Assembly: GCF_037201975.1 (NCBI RefSeq)
Contig: NZ_CP147520.1
Location: 5,518,001-5,582,000, forward strand
Length of the DNA: 64,000 nt
Source: Streptomyces sp. TG1A-60
GTDB taxonomy: Bacteria; Actinomycetota; Actinomycetes; Streptomycetales; Streptomycetaceae
Direction of reading: 5' to 3'
In this document: positions 26,958 through 36,083 of the stretch, piece after piece
Position numbering within the stretch: the first letter of the stretch is position 1
Layout: the number at the start of each line of letters is the position of its first letter
The notes under the pieces: generated by a model
Database searches by the model: none
The model's input: the letters and a program-made list of their open reading frames with translations, nothing else
What the model was told of the DNA's origin: nothing
Made by a program: the position numbers and the translations under genes

Positions 26958-27491
26958 TCAGCGGTCGGCGCGCGCCCTCTGCCGGGCGTGTCCGACGGCC
27001 GCCGGGTTCGTGCCGAGGAAGACCGGCATGAAGAGGGCGACCCACGCCCACTCCGGCGTGCCCGGGAGCCGGCCTGTCGCGATCTTCGCGGCGCCGATGG
27101 CTTCCAAACCCACCGCCGTGCAGAGCGGCACCCAGAACGACCGGCCGGCCGCGAAGCCCGCCCACGGCCCGATCGCGCGTTCGGCGTGCGCCGAGAACGA
27201 GCCGGACGAGTGGCACGCGGCGGACATCTCGCCGAGCATCCGCATCACCAGCATGACGAGGAGCCCGGAGAGGGCGTACGCGACGACGATCGACGGACCG
27301 GCGACGGCGATGTCCGCCCCGGATCCGACGAAGAGGCCCGCGCCGATGACCCCGCCGAGGGCGATCATCGAGAGGTGGCGCCGCTTGAGGCCGTGGGAGA
27401 GGGAGGCGTCCGGCTCTTGTGGAGCCTTGACCGGGGTGCTGGGCGTGGGCGTGGTTCGTCCAATGGGGGCGAGACGGGCAAAAACGCCCAC
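26958..27491 (-). pseudogene. truncated APC-family amino acid permease
   Basis: 177 codons. Residues 30-155 match the first four membrane helices of AnsP/GabP-type amino acid permeases: LKRRHLSMIALGGVIGAGLF, then SGLLVMLVMRMLGEMSAA and FSAHAERAIGPWAGFAAG. Full-length relatives have about 480 residues and twelve helices. Here the homology ends after GTNPAAVGHARQRARADR. Unusual replacements in conserved helices (AGRSFWVPL, ACHSSGS) also suggest decay. Probably a dead remnant. Confidence 0.8.
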
Positions 27492-27827
27492 AGTCTGGGT
27501 GGCCCCTCCGTTCGCACGAAGAAGCCGTCCGTTATCCGGACGCGTCCGGTGCCAGCCGTGTCCGCACGGCTACGGAGCCGGCTTCGAAGGCCCTGCCGCC
27601 GGATTGGAGAGACCCTACAGACGCCACCCTGGCGCCCGCGCGTGACAGAGGCCACCTCACCTCAGTGGCCGGCGTCACGCCTTACCCGGTGTAACCCGCA
27701 TCCTTTGTGTGAAGGCAACCAAGCCGTCGTTCCCGCCTTTGTCGAGCGCTGACGGTGCCCGGCGCGCGGAGGCTGGGATAGCGTCGCCGTGTTTCCGCCG
27801 TCTTCACCCGCCGGAGTGAGCCCGAAC
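27492..27827. other. intergenic region between permease remnant and bioY
   Basis: 336 bp with no supported gene. It should carry the bioY promoter. GGAG at 27812-27815 may be the bioY ribosome site. I could not identify a biotin regulator site. Confidence 0.4.
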
Positions 27828-28403
27828 ATGAGCACCGCCGCCCCGTCAGTCCGCCCCGGCGAGGTCCTCGCCGACCGCCTGCCCGCCTTCCGCGTCCGCG
27901 ACATCGCGCTCGTGGCCGGCGGTGCCGCGCTCACCGGGCTCGCCGCCCAGATCGCCGTGCCCGTGCCGGGCTCCCCGGTCCCGGTCACCGGCCAGACCTT
28001 CGCCGCCCTGCTCGTCGGCACCACCCTCGGCGCGGGCCGCGGTGTCGCCGCGCTCGCCCTGTACGCGCTGGCCGGCCTTCTCGGCGTGCCGTGGTTCGCG
28101 AACGGCACCTCCGGCGTCGGCGTCTCCTTCGGCTACATCCTCGGCATGATCCTGGCCGTCGCCGCCGTGGGTGCCCTGGCCCGCCGCGGCGCCGACCGCT
28201 CCACGCTGCGTATGGCGGGCACGATGCTCGTCGGCGAGGTGATCATCTACGCCGTCGGCGTCCCCTACCTCGCCGCCACCGCCGACATCACCCTCTCCTC
28301 CGCCGTCGCGGCGGGCCTCGTCCCCTTCCTGATAGGTGACGCGATCAAGGTCGTGCTGGCCATGGGCCTGCTGCCGACAGCGTGGAAGCTGCTCGAGAAG
28401 TGA
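27828..28403 (+). CDS. bioY: biotin transporter BioY (ECF S-component)
   Basis: 191 residues with about six membrane helices. The BioY core is seen in AQIAVPVPGSPVPVTGQTFA (about 45-65), then GRGVAALALYALAGLLGVPWF and GTSGVGVSFGYILGM, and the C-terminal GDAIKVVLAMGLLPTAW. BioY binds and imports biotin, alone or with the EcfA/EcfT energy module, which is not in the window. The ATG at 27828 is chosen; an in-frame GTG 12 bases earlier is possible. It is alone, before rpiB. Confidence 0.93.
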   Translation: MSTAAPSVRPGEVLADRLPAFRVRDIALVAGGAALTGLAAQIAVPVPGSPVPVTGQTFAALLVGTTLGAGRGVAALALYALAGLLGVPWFANGTSGVGVSFGYILGMILAVAAVGALARRGADRSTLRMAGTMLVGEVIIYAVGVPYLAATADITLSSAVAAGLVPFLIGDAIKVVLAMGLLPTAWKLLEK

Positions 28404-28542
28404 CACCGGAGTCCGGCCTCGCCCAGCGGCGACGCCGTGACTCCTTTGGAAAGGGGCCCTGCGGGTTTCGTGGTGCGGCCCACGGCTCGGAGGGTCGGCA
28501 CCCCGTAGCGCCGCACCGAATCCCGCGTGTCACACTCGGATC

Positions 28543-29028
<486 letters not shown>

Positions 29029-29078
29029 GGTTCTCGCCCGGGAGCTGGGGAGAGCGGACTCGTCGGCGCGGGTAGCCC

Positions 29079-29183
29079 GTGGTCGCTCGCGCAGTTCCCC
29101 GCGCCACTGCAAGACGAAAAACAGGGGCGAATCCCCGTCTTCAGGTGCGCGGGGAACTACGCGACCAGCCCCCACCCACCCGC
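29079..29183. repeat. Streptomyces intergenic repeat with long inverted arms
   Basis: Arms around GCGCAGTTCCCCGCGC (29089-29104) and GCGCGGGGAACTACGCGACC (29147-29166) pair over a loop containing an inner GGGGcgaatCCCC-type stem. CAGCCCCCACCCACCCGCA follows. This family (GCGCGGGGAACTGCGCGACCAGC...) is, from memory, abundant between genes in Streptomyces. Degenerate copies lie at about 32806 and 44624. Confidence 0.75.
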
Positions 29184-29237
29184 ACCCGAAACGCACCCCC
29201 GACACCCCCACCCCCTGCCGAACCGCCGGAGGCAACC

Positions 29238-30056
29238 GTGCCGGAAGGGCACACCATCCACCGCCTCGCCGAGGACTACCTCGCCCACTTCGGCGGCCGG
29301 AGAGCCCACGTCGCGAGCCCCCAGGGCAAGTTCACCGACGCGGCGGCCCTCCTCACGGACAGCCCCCTCACCACCGCCGAGGCCCACGGCAAGCACCTCT
29401 TCCTGCATTTCGGGGACGCCGACGCCGAGGAATGGGTCCACATCCATCTGGGGCTCTTCGGCAAGGTCGACTTCGGTCCGGCACCCGCACCCCCGCCCAC
29501 GGACACCGTCCGCCTGCGGCTGCGCAACGACACGTCGTACGTGGACCTCCGGGGGCCGACGACCTGCGCCCTGATCACGGACGCCGAGAAGCGGGCCGTG
29601 CACGCCCGCCTCGGCCCGGACCCGCTCCGCCCCGACGCCGACCCCGCGCGGGCGTACGCCCGTGTCTCCCGCAGCCGTACGACGATCGCCGCGCTCCTGA
29701 TGGACCAGAAGGTCATCGCGGGCATCGGCAACGTCTACCGCGCGGAGATCCTCTTCCGGCAGGGCATCGACCCGTACCGCGTGGGCAAGGACATCAACTC
29801 CCGTGAATGGGAGGCGATGTGGGCCGACCTGGTGATGCTCATGCGCGAGGGCGTGCGCAACAACCGCATCGACACCGTCCGCCCGGAGCACACCCCGCAG
29901 GCCATGGGCCGCCCGCCCCGCGTCGACGACCACGGCGGCGAGGTGTACGTGTACCGCAGGGCCCGACTCCCCTGCCACCTCTGTGGCGGGGAGATCCGCA
30001 CCGCCGATCTCGCCGCCCGCAACCTCTTCTGGTGCCCGGCCTGCCAACAGAGCTGA
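29238..30056 (+). CDS. Fpg/Nei family DNA glycosylase-AP lyase
   Basis: 272 residues for base-excision repair of oxidised bases. After the start codon it reads PEGHTIHRLAED; the N-terminal proline is the Schiff-base nucleophile and Glu the next catalytic residue. PEGHT rather than PELPE puts it in the Nei (endonuclease VIII) branch. The H2TH region includes LLMDQKVIAGIGNVYRAE (about 155-172). A C-terminal zinc finger has CHLCGG and CPACQQS. The GTG at 29238 follows GGAGGC, and the proline after the initiator fixes the start. Confidence 0.92.
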   Translation: MPEGHTIHRLAEDYLAHFGGRRAHVASPQGKFTDAAALLTDSPLTTAEAHGKHLFLHFGDADAEEWVHIHLGLFGKVDFGPAPAPPPTDTVRLRLRNDTSYVDLRGPTTCALITDAEKRAVHARLGPDPLRPDADPARAYARVSRSRTTIAALLMDQKVIAGIGNVYRAEILFRQGIDPYRVGKDINSREWEAMWADLVMLMREGVRNNRIDTVRPEHTPQAMGRPPRVDDHGGEVYVYRRARLPCHLCGGEIRTADLAARNLFWCPACQQS

Positions 30057-30146
30057 CACCGGCCTGGGAGGAGCCCCCCGACTCGCCGCACCGGGCGCGG
30101 ACCCGAGGACGCCTCCCGGCGACGAGGGGAAGGCCGGACAGGTTCC

Positions 30147-31397
30147 TCAGAACCCGTGCGGCAGCCAGGGGGCCGGTCCCGACGCGAAGAACCCCATGGA
30201 CGCCTCGGCCAGCGCTCCCTGCCGCAGCTCCCGCACCCGCCCGGCCTCCGCCAGGGACGCGAGACTCACACCGCCCAAATAGGCCGCCCCCAACTCCCGT
30301 ACGGAGAGGGAGAGGTCGGCGGGGTCGGCCGTCCGTTCGCAGATCGCGCCCTTCGGGTCGCCGGTGAGCCGCCAACGCCCCTCGTTCCAGGGGCAGAAGA
30401 CGTCCTCCACCTCGAACACCACATCCACCGGCGCCTGATATGTCCGCGCCCGGAGGGCGGCGCCGACGTCCACCAGCCGTAGATGCAGGTCGTCGCTCAC
30501 CCGTGGCGCGCACCGACGGAGGTCCGACACCAGGTGCAGCACCGGCTCGTCCACCGGCAGCCGATGGGCGACCAGCTTCGAGGTCAGGTCGATGTCGAAG
30601 AGGAACCGCCACAACGCGGCGCGCGCCGCGGGGTCCACGCCCTCCAACGAGCTCAGCTGGACGATCCCGTCGGCCCCGCTCGGCCCCCAGTCCGCCTTGA
30701 TCCGGAACCGCGCGTACCCGATCACACCGGAGCCGCCCCCCTCGCCGCCGGCCCGCTCGGCCACCACGCACTGCAAGGGCGACGCCCCGTCCCGGTGCTG
30801 GTCCGTGTCGAGCAGTTCCACCCGCTCCCAGCCGGGCCGCCGCGCCAGCATCCCCGCCCGCTCCGGCACCCGGCGGGCGTACACCGCCTCGCACGCGTCG
30901 AGGACTTCGGCGGGGTCCGCGTACCGCAGCCGTACGTCGTCAGTGCCGGGCGGCACGGACAGCCGTACGCGGGCGGTGTCGATCTCGACGGCGAGCCGGT
31001 GCGTGGCGAGGCCGTACCCGAACCGGCCGTAGATGACCGGCTCGGACGCGGTCAGCACGGCCAGCGACTCGCCCCAGGAGCGAATGTCGTCCAACTGCCG
31101 CCGCATCATGGACGTCAGAACGCCCCGCCGCCGGTGCGTGGCCGCGACGCCGACCATCGTGACGCCCGCCGCCGTGACCTCGGCGCCGCCGGGAACCGTG
31201 AGACGGAAGTCGAACGCCCCGGCCGTGCCCACGCATTGGTCGCCGTCCCAGGCGCCGATGGAGCGGTCGTACTCCGTGAGCGTCCGCCACACCTCGCGTT
31301 CCTCGGCCGGTTCGGGAACCCCGCCGAAGGCGCGGACGAGGTTGTCGTACCAGACGTTCCAGTCTTCCCTGCGCAGTGCCCGCAGCTCAGTCGTCAT
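30147..31397 (-). CDS. Eis-like GNAT N-acetyltransferase
   Basis: 416 residues. The first GNAT domain has AGVTMVGVAATHRRRGVLTSM with the acetyl-CoA loop RRRGVL (about 88-93). The adjacent YGRFGYGLAT contains the tyrosine expected as general acid (about 125). A second GNAT fold and an SCP2-like C-terminal domain follow. The protein ends PWLPHGF, and in Eis enzymes the C-terminal Phe carboxylate is a catalytic base. Eis proteins acetylate aminoglycosides and protein lysines at several positions; the target here is unknown. Confidence 0.9.
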   Translation of the reverse strand: MTTELRALRREDWNVWYDNLVRAFGGVPEPAEEREVWRTLTEYDRSIGAWDGDQCVGTAGAFDFRLTVPGGAEVTAAGVTMVGVAATHRRRGVLTSMMRRQLDDIRSWGESLAVLTASEPVIYGRFGYGLATHRLAVEIDTARVRLSVPPGTDDVRLRYADPAEVLDACEAVYARRVPERAGMLARRPGWERVELLDTDQHRDGASPLQCVVAERAGGEGGGSGVIGYARFRIKADWGPSGADGIVQLSSLEGVDPAARAALWRFLFDIDLTSKLVAHRLPVDEPVLHLVSDLRRCAPRVSDDLHLRLVDVGAALRARTYQAPVDVVFEVEDVFCPWNEGRWRLTGDPKGAICERTADPADLSLSVRELGAAYLGGVSLASLAEAGRVRELRQGALAEASMGFFASGPAPWLPHGF

Positions 31398-31603
31398 ACG
31401 CCATGCCTAGCAGGGCGATTCGTTACGAGCGAGTGAATTACCTCCGCGCGTCGCCGGTCGACGTGGGATCCTTTTTCGGTGCCGCACGGAGGGCGCACGG
31501 GGGCCGAAAAGCGCGTTCCCGTGTGAGATCTGTGTGAGATTCGTCGTGAACCGGCCCTCGGAAGGGGGACAAGTGGGACCTCCTGTGCACAGGGGCTGGT
31601 CCG

Positions 31604-31678
31604 ATGGATAAGGTCCCGAATCAATGGCAGCAGGACGAGAGCGGCGCGCGGCGGCCGATACGTTCCCGGCCCGGATGA
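31604..31678 (+). CDS. possible 24-codon upstream ORF coupled to the phosphatase
   Basis: An ATG at 31604, nine bases after AGGGG, reads MDKVPNQWQQ and ends in a TGA (31676-31678). That TGA overlaps an in-frame ATG (31675) of the next gene in an ATGA junction. If the phosphatase truly starts there (MKKLFHRARTG), this short frame could deliver ribosomes to it. It overlaps the longer possible N-terminus of the phosphatase, so only one model is fully right. Confidence 0.3.
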   Translation: MDKVPNQWQQDESGARRPIRSRPG

Positions 31679-32796
31679 AGAAGCTGTTTCACCGGGCCCG
31701 CACCGGCGTGCGCAAATCCGCCGTCGACTACTTCCGCGGAGACGGCTCCGACTGGATCGCCCTGGCCGGTCTGCTCCTGATGATCCCGGTGATCACCTGC
31801 CTCACGATGGTCGACGAGGTGTGGTTCTCACCCGCCGCCCTCGTCCTCCCCATCGTCGCGGGTGGCCTCCTGCTGCGCCCCGCCAGTCTGCTCGGCCTGT
31901 ACGCGGTCGCCGCGACCGCGCTGATCGTGGAGTCCGTGCAGCTCGGGCCCTACACCGAGGGACCGGCCCGGGTGACGCCGGGCACCGTGCTCGTGGTCGC
32001 CGCCTGCGGTTTCTTCGGCCTCCTCATCGCCCAGTTCCGCAGCCGCGTCGGCGTGCCCTGGCGGCGCGGCGGCACCATGCTCTTCGACCTGCGGGAACGT
32101 ATCCGGGTCCAGAGCAAGCTGCCGCAGCTGCCCGCCGGTTGGCACCGCGAGATGGCCCTGCGCCCGGCGGGCGGCCAGTCCTTCTCCGGCGACTTCGTCG
32201 TCGCCGCCCGTACGAACGGCGGTCGCACCCTCGAAGTCGTCCTCACCGACGTCTCCGGCAAGGGCATGGACGCGGGCTCCCGCGCCCTGCTCCTGTCCGG
32301 GGCCTTCGGCGGTCTGCTGGGATCGCTCCCACCACACGCGTTCCTCCCGGCGGCCAACGGCTATCTGCTGCGCCAGGACTGGGACGAGGGCTTCGCGACC
32401 TCCATCCACCTCGTCCTCGACCTCGACTCCGGCGACTACGAGCTCTTCTCCGCCGGCCACCCCCCGGGCCTCCAGCTCAGCGCGGGCACCGGCCGCTGGG
32501 AGGAGAAGTCCGCCGAGGGCCCCCTCCTGGGCGTGTACGACGGCGCCCAGTTCGACCCGGTCAAGGGCTCCCTGCGCCCCGGGGACGTCCTGATGCTCTT
32601 CACCGACGGCCTCGTCGAGACCTCCGAGCGGGACATCGTCGAGGGCATCGACCGCCTCACCGGCGAGGCCGACCGTTATGTCGCCGGCGGCTTCCACGGC
32701 GCCGCCTGGCATCTCATCGAGGCCGTCGCCAAGGACGTCAACGACGACCGTGCCCTCCTGCTCATATGCCGCGAGGGCTCCACGGCGGCCAGGTGA
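31624..32796 (+). CDS. membrane-anchored PP2C-type (SpoIIE/RsbU) serine phosphatase
   Basis: 390 residues. A basic cytoplasmic start is followed by about four membrane helices (45-140) and a SpoIIE phosphatase domain (about 165-385). Metal-binding motifs are FSGDFVVAA (Asp), LTDVSGKGMDAG and LFTDGLVETSERD near the C-terminus. Such phosphatases usually act on phosphorylated anti-anti-sigma factors in partner-switching stress pathways. No sigma/anti-sigma partner is next to it. The ATG at 31624 is the longest likely start, and the ATG at 31675 (MKKLFHR) is an equally good one. Confidence 0.9.
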   Translation: MAAGRERRAAADTFPARMKKLFHRARTGVRKSAVDYFRGDGSDWIALAGLLLMIPVITCLTMVDEVWFSPAALVLPIVAGGLLLRPASLLGLYAVAATALIVESVQLGPYTEGPARVTPGTVLVVAACGFFGLLIAQFRSRVGVPWRRGGTMLFDLRERIRVQSKLPQLPAGWHREMALRPAGGQSFSGDFVVAARTNGGRTLEVVLTDVSGKGMDAGSRALLLSGAFGGLLGSLPPHAFLPAANGYLLRQDWDEGFATSIHLVLDLDSGDYELFSAGHPPGLQLSAGTGRWEEKSAEGPLLGVYDGAQFDPVKGSLRPGDVLMLFTDGLVETSERDIVEGIDRLTGEADRYVAGGFHGAAWHLIEAVAKDVNDDRALLLICREGSTAAR

Positions 32797-32805
32797 CCGC
32801 ATGGG

Positions 32806-32862
32806 CGCCCCGAAAGGGGCGGGGGGGACCGCACAGTAAATCACGACCAACCCGCACTCGCC
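32806..32862. repeat. degenerate copy of the intergenic repeat
   Basis: CGCCCC-GAAA-GGGGCG followed by a G-run, GGACCGCACAG and ACGACCAACCCGCA. It resembles the left part and tail of the element at 29079, with several changes. Confidence 0.5.
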
Positions 32863-32900
32863 GGCCAGCCCCGTCCTCCCGAGCTCAGGCGGTCCATCCG

Positions 32901-33374
32901 ATGCCCCGAACTTCCCTCTCCCTCCCCGAAGTAGAGGCCCTCGCCCGTGCCGCGCACGCCGCCCAGACCGACAAGGCGGGTCGTCCCTACGCCGAGCACC
33001 TCCAGGCGGTGTCGTACCGAGTGAAGGCGCGCGGCGGCGACGAGGAGCAGATCGCGGCAGCCTGGCTGCACGACGCCGTCGAGGATGACGCCCTCACCGA
33101 GGAGTGGCTGGCCGAGGCCCCGCTGACCGCCCGTACGAAGGCCATCGTGCTGGCCCTCACCAAACGGCCGGGCGAGCCTCCGGAGGAGTACGCCGCCCGT
33201 GTCCTCGCCACCCCGGGCGCCCTCCTCGTCAAGCGGGCGGACCTCGCGCACAACGCTGACCCGGCCCGGCTGGCCGCCTTGGACGAGCCCACCCGCACCC
33301 GGCTGACCCACAAGTACGCCCACATGCGAAACCTCCTCGGCCTGCCGGACGAACCGGCGGCCGAGGAGGCGTAG
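32901..33374 (+). CDS. small HD-domain phosphohydrolase (MESH1/SpoT-hydrolase-like)
   Basis: 157 residues. The metal-binding set is visible as His33 (YAEHLQAV), His57-Asp58 (AAWLHDAVED) and Asp114 (VKRADLAHN), with Glu61-Asp62 in the position used by (p)ppGpp hydrolases. Length and layout match stand-alone hydrolase domains of the RelA/SpoT group such as MESH1. Breakdown of an alarmone or a related nucleotide is therefore likely but not certain. No ACT, TGS or synthetase domain is present. The ribosome site is poor. Confidence 0.82.
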   Translation: MPRTSLSLPEVEALARAAHAAQTDKAGRPYAEHLQAVSYRVKARGGDEEQIAAAWLHDAVEDDALTEEWLAEAPLTARTKAIVLALTKRPGEPPEEYAARVLATPGALLVKRADLAHNADPARLAALDEPTRTRLTHKYAHMRNLLGLPDEPAAEEA

Positions 33375-33408
33375 CGCAGCCGCGCCCGAACGAGGGCCGA
33401 AGGCGGGC

Positions 33409-34641
33409 CTACGCCTTGGTCCCGACCTTCCCGCGCTCCCGCGCCAGTTCCGCGGCGTCCCGCTTGAACGCCCACTCCATCTTCGGTTCCATGGCGAACC
33501 GGAACATCCGCTGCACCGGCGGGGTGCACAGCAGGGTGATGACGGCCATCGCGACGAAGGTGACGAAGAGCTCACCGAGCGGCTGGTACACCCAGGCGTT
33601 CGCGTCGTACCAGCCCCAGAAGCGCGAGCCCTGCACGACGAACCCGTGCAGCAGGTAGCCGTACAGCGTGCCGGCGCCCAGGACGGTGAACCACATCTTC
33701 CGCCGGGGCACCCAGGCGAAGAAGCACGCGGTGAGCGCCATCGAGCAGCCGAAGAGCGCGAAGGTCATGACGATGCCGGCCCACCACGGCGCACCCAGCT
33801 CCTGTGCGCTGTCGCGGTGGTAGAACCACGCGGAGTTCATGTGCGGGCCCACCCAGTACGCCAGCGCCAGCGCGCTCGCCGCCACCGGGACGGACAGGAT
33901 CCGCACCTCCCGGCGCCGCATGAGCTGGAAGTGTGTGGGCTTCATGAAGAGGCCCACGACGAAGAACGGCAGGAACTGCAGGACGCGTTGCAGGTCCAGG
34001 TCGTCGCCGATGTCGGGGGAGACGGAGGCGAGCGCGGCGATGCCGAGCGCCACCGGGATCGGCCAGCGCACCACCTTCCACAGCGGGGTCGTCAGCCGCC
34101 ACACGAACAGCGCGATCAGGAACCAGGTGAGGTACCAGGGGTCGAGCAGGCTGATCGAGTGCGTGGGGTCGTCGTCGCCGTACCGCTTGAAGAGGGAGTA
34201 CGCGACCTCGAAGAGGACGTACGGCACGGCTATGCCGGTGACCAGCCGCCGGAGCCGGTCGGGGCGCATGTCGAAACTGCGCGAGAAATAGCCGGAGATG
34301 ATGATGAACGCCGGCATGTGGAACGTGTACACGACCATGTAGAGCGCCTCGGCGGCGCGGCTGTGGTCGGTCAGCGGCTCCCACGCGTGGCCCATCGCGA
34401 CGAGCACGATGGCGAGGTACTTGGCGTTGTCGAAGAACGCGTCTCGTTGTTTGGCCGGTCTGGCCTCCGGGGAGGCGTCACTCGGCGCGGGGTGGGGGAC
34501 GAGGACTTCAGCGAGCGTGGACTCGTCACTCCGTCCGCCGACGACTGTGCCGGGGGGAGGGGCGTCCTGGGCTGGCCGTGCGGTCGCAGCGAGTTCGTCA
34601 CAGACCCTCCCGCCGGAAACTCCGGGGGGCGGTCCGAGCAC
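33409..34641 (-). CDS. acyltransferase 3 family membrane protein
   Basis: A polytopic protein with about ten membrane helices from FFDNAKYLAIVLVAMGHAW onward. The Acyl_transf_3 pattern is clear: HAWEPL, TFHMPAFIIISGYF, LDPWYLTWFLIALFVWRL and TLYGYLLHGFVV. It would O-acylate a surface sugar, polymer or lipid. The N-terminus is uncertain. In this frame the usable starts are a GTG at 34641 or an ATG at 34830. A GTG at 34601 with a strong GGGAGG site lies in another frame, and that frame joins the main one if a base is restored in the G6 run at 34552-34557. Confidence 0.82.
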   Translation of the reverse strand: MLGPPPGVSGGRVCDELAATARPAQDAPPPGTVVGGRSDESTLAEVLVPHPAPSDASPEARPAKQRDAFFDNAKYLAIVLVAMGHAWEPLTDHSRAAEALYMVVYTFHMPAFIIISGYFSRSFDMRPDRLRRLVTGIAVPYVLFEVAYSLFKRYGDDDPTHSISLLDPWYLTWFLIALFVWRLTTPLWKVVRWPIPVALGIAALASVSPDIGDDLDLQRVLQFLPFFVVGLFMKPTHFQLMRRREVRILSVPVAASALALAYWVGPHMNSAWFYHRDSAQELGAPWWAGIVMTFALFGCSMALTACFFAWVPRRKMWFTVLGAGTLYGYLLHGFVVQGSRFWGWYDANAWVYQPLGELFVTFVAMAVITLLCTPPVQRMFRFAMEPKMEWAFKRDAAELARERGKVGTKA

Positions 34642-34830
34642 TCGCTGCGCACGAGGGGGACGAGGCAGCGGTGAACATCTGAGGCACCCTAGCGCTGTCT
34701 GAACGATTTCGTAAAACCACCGACGTGCATCCCGTATTGAGGAGTACGTGTCACCTTCGTGTACCCCGGATTCGGTGAAGTCTTCATCGGGCAGAGCGTC
34801 ACCGTCCGCGCACCGCACGGCGGATGACAT

Positions 34831-35193
34831 CGTGACCTTCTGTCCATATTAATCCGGACTAAATGGTGCATTACGTGCGCGGGCGACTCCGGTCGAATGC
34901 CTGGTTCGTCACCGTCCCTGTTGTCGCGCTCGATGTGTCTGTGGCAACAATTCGAATTACCTGCGAACGAGATGTGTGTGCACGGAAACGATCACGGTGA
35001 ATTCACTCCCCGCGTCGGCTTGTTGGCGGAGGATGCGTGGGGGGCGTACGTGGGGGTTCCGCGTACGCGTGGCCGACGTTGCCTCAGCAGCCGCATACGA
35101 AGGCCTGGTTGGTGGCACGATGGTTCTGGCGGGGTGCGCGTGGGGTCGGCGCCCCGGGCCGGGAGTGCGGACCGACCGAGGGTGTGATCTGTT
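34831..35193. other. divergent intergenic region, unusually AT-rich at its left end
   Basis: 363 bp between the acyltransferase and the next small gene. The left part (34845-34880) is AT-rich and may hold leftward promoter elements. I find no gene or strong hairpin. Confidence 0.4.
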
Positions 35194-35388
35194 GTGGCCA
35201 TTTCGCTGTCAGTGGTGCTCTTGTTGGGCATCATCCTTGTGGTCCTGATGCGAGGAGGGACGATCAAGGCCGGTCCGGCCGTCGTCGCCATCCTCTTCGG
35301 CTTCTTCCTCGCCTCCACCGGCATGGCCGACGACATCCAACGCTTCCTGAGCTCGATAGCGGACACGATCAACTCGATCCAGTTCTAG
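35194..35388 (+). CDS. small conserved-type membrane protein, unknown function
   Basis: 64 residues from the GTG at 35194. Two hydrophobic helices (about 2-20, AISLSVVLLLGIILVVLMR; about 27-45, GPAVVAILFGFFLASTG) are joined by a short basic hairpin (GGTIKAG). An amphipathic tail, MADDIQRFLSSIADTINSIQF, follows. No enzyme motif is visible. It ends before a shared hairpin with the converging tRNA-Gly gene. Confidence 0.72.
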   Translation: MAISLSVVLLLGIILVVLMRGGTIKAGPAVVAILFGFFLASTGMADDIQRFLSSIADTINSIQF

Positions 35389-35489
35389 GGCTCTTTCGAG
35401 AGGCCTCGGCGACCGGGCGGATGCGTAGCGTGCGCATGCCACGCCACGCCGTGCCATGCCGCGTGCGCGGCGGAACAGGGCAGGAAAGA

Positions 35490-35532
35490 CCTCCGGCCCG
35501 GTCCGAGGAATCCCTCGAAGCCGGGCCGGAGG
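35490..35532. terminator. hairpin between the small membrane gene and tRNA-Gly
   Basis: 12-bp perfect outer arms (35490-35501 with 35521-35532) enclose a smaller CGAGG/CCTCG stem. It lies 5 bp beyond the tRNA 3' end and can terminate both transcripts. Confidence 0.75.
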
Positions 35533-35536
35533 CCGT

Positions 35537-35610
35537 TGGAGCGGGCGACGGGAATCGAACCCGCGTAGCTAGTTTGGAAGACTAGTGCTCTACCATTGAG
35601 CTACGCCCGC
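35537..35610 (-). tRNA. tRNA-Gly (anticodon UCC)
   Basis: The minus strand folds as a cloverleaf: acceptor GCGGGCG/CGCCCGC, D arm AGCTCAATGGTAGAGC, anticodon stem CTAGT/ACTAG with loop CTTCCAA, and T arm CGGGTTCGAATCCCG. The anticodon TCC reads GGA. The discriminator is T and CCA is encoded (35537-35539). Confidence 0.95.
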
Positions 35611-35809
35611 ACAGCTCGCGCCGCAGGTCGGGTGACCGCGGCACAGAAGGCATCGTAGCGGGTCGGGCGCCCCCGCCGCACACCCCTTCCGGACCGCGCC
35701 CCGCGCCCGCCGTCGCACGTGCCCGCGCGCTCGGTGACTCGCGCCCGCGCGCTGCGGTAAAGCGGTAACCGCACGGCCTGCGGGCATGTACCCTACGTGT
35801 CGCACCAGA

Positions 35810-35886
35810 CGGGGTGTGGCGCAGCTTGGTAGCGCGTCCGCTTTGGGAGCGGAAGGCCGTGGGTTCAAATCCCGCCACCCCGACCA
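35810..35886 (+). tRNA. tRNA-Pro (anticodon UGG)
   Basis: Cloverleaf with acceptor CGGGGTG/CACCCCG, D arm GCGCAGCTTGGTAGCGC, anticodon stem TCCGC/GCGGA with loop TTTGGGA, and T arm TGGGTTCAAATCCC. The anticodon TGG reads CCA. CCA is encoded at 35884-35886. Confidence 0.95.
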
Positions 35887-35926
35887 CCGTGCCGGACGGC
35901 GCGCCCGCCACCGGCAAGATCGCCTT

Positions 35927-35955
35927 TTGGGGCGTGTACCGCCTGCGGTTACTAT
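35927..35955 (+). promoter_or_regulatory. probable tig promoter
   Basis: TTGGGG (35927-35932), a 17-bp spacer and TACTAT (35950-35955). This would start transcription near 35962, giving tig a leader of about 120 nt. Confidence 0.5.
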
Positions 35956-36083
35956 GCAAGCTGCGCGCCCGTGTGTCTGCACTCTCACGTCTCTCAAGGG
36001 CCGCGAATCCGCTGGAGCCCTGTCGTACCCGGCAGGGGCCCTCCGCAGAACCCAAAGAAGTCAGCCCCCAAGGAGACCGAACC

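Noticed and set aside
26779..27216. A leftward 145-codon frame upstream of sodF
   Set aside because: It overlaps the permease remnant in another frame, spans the sodF Nur box and has no motif.
34371..34652. Separate small gene in the 34601 frame upstream of the acyltransferase
   Set aside because: After about 30 codons the composition stops looking coding. It is better explained as the displaced N-terminus of the acyltransferase.
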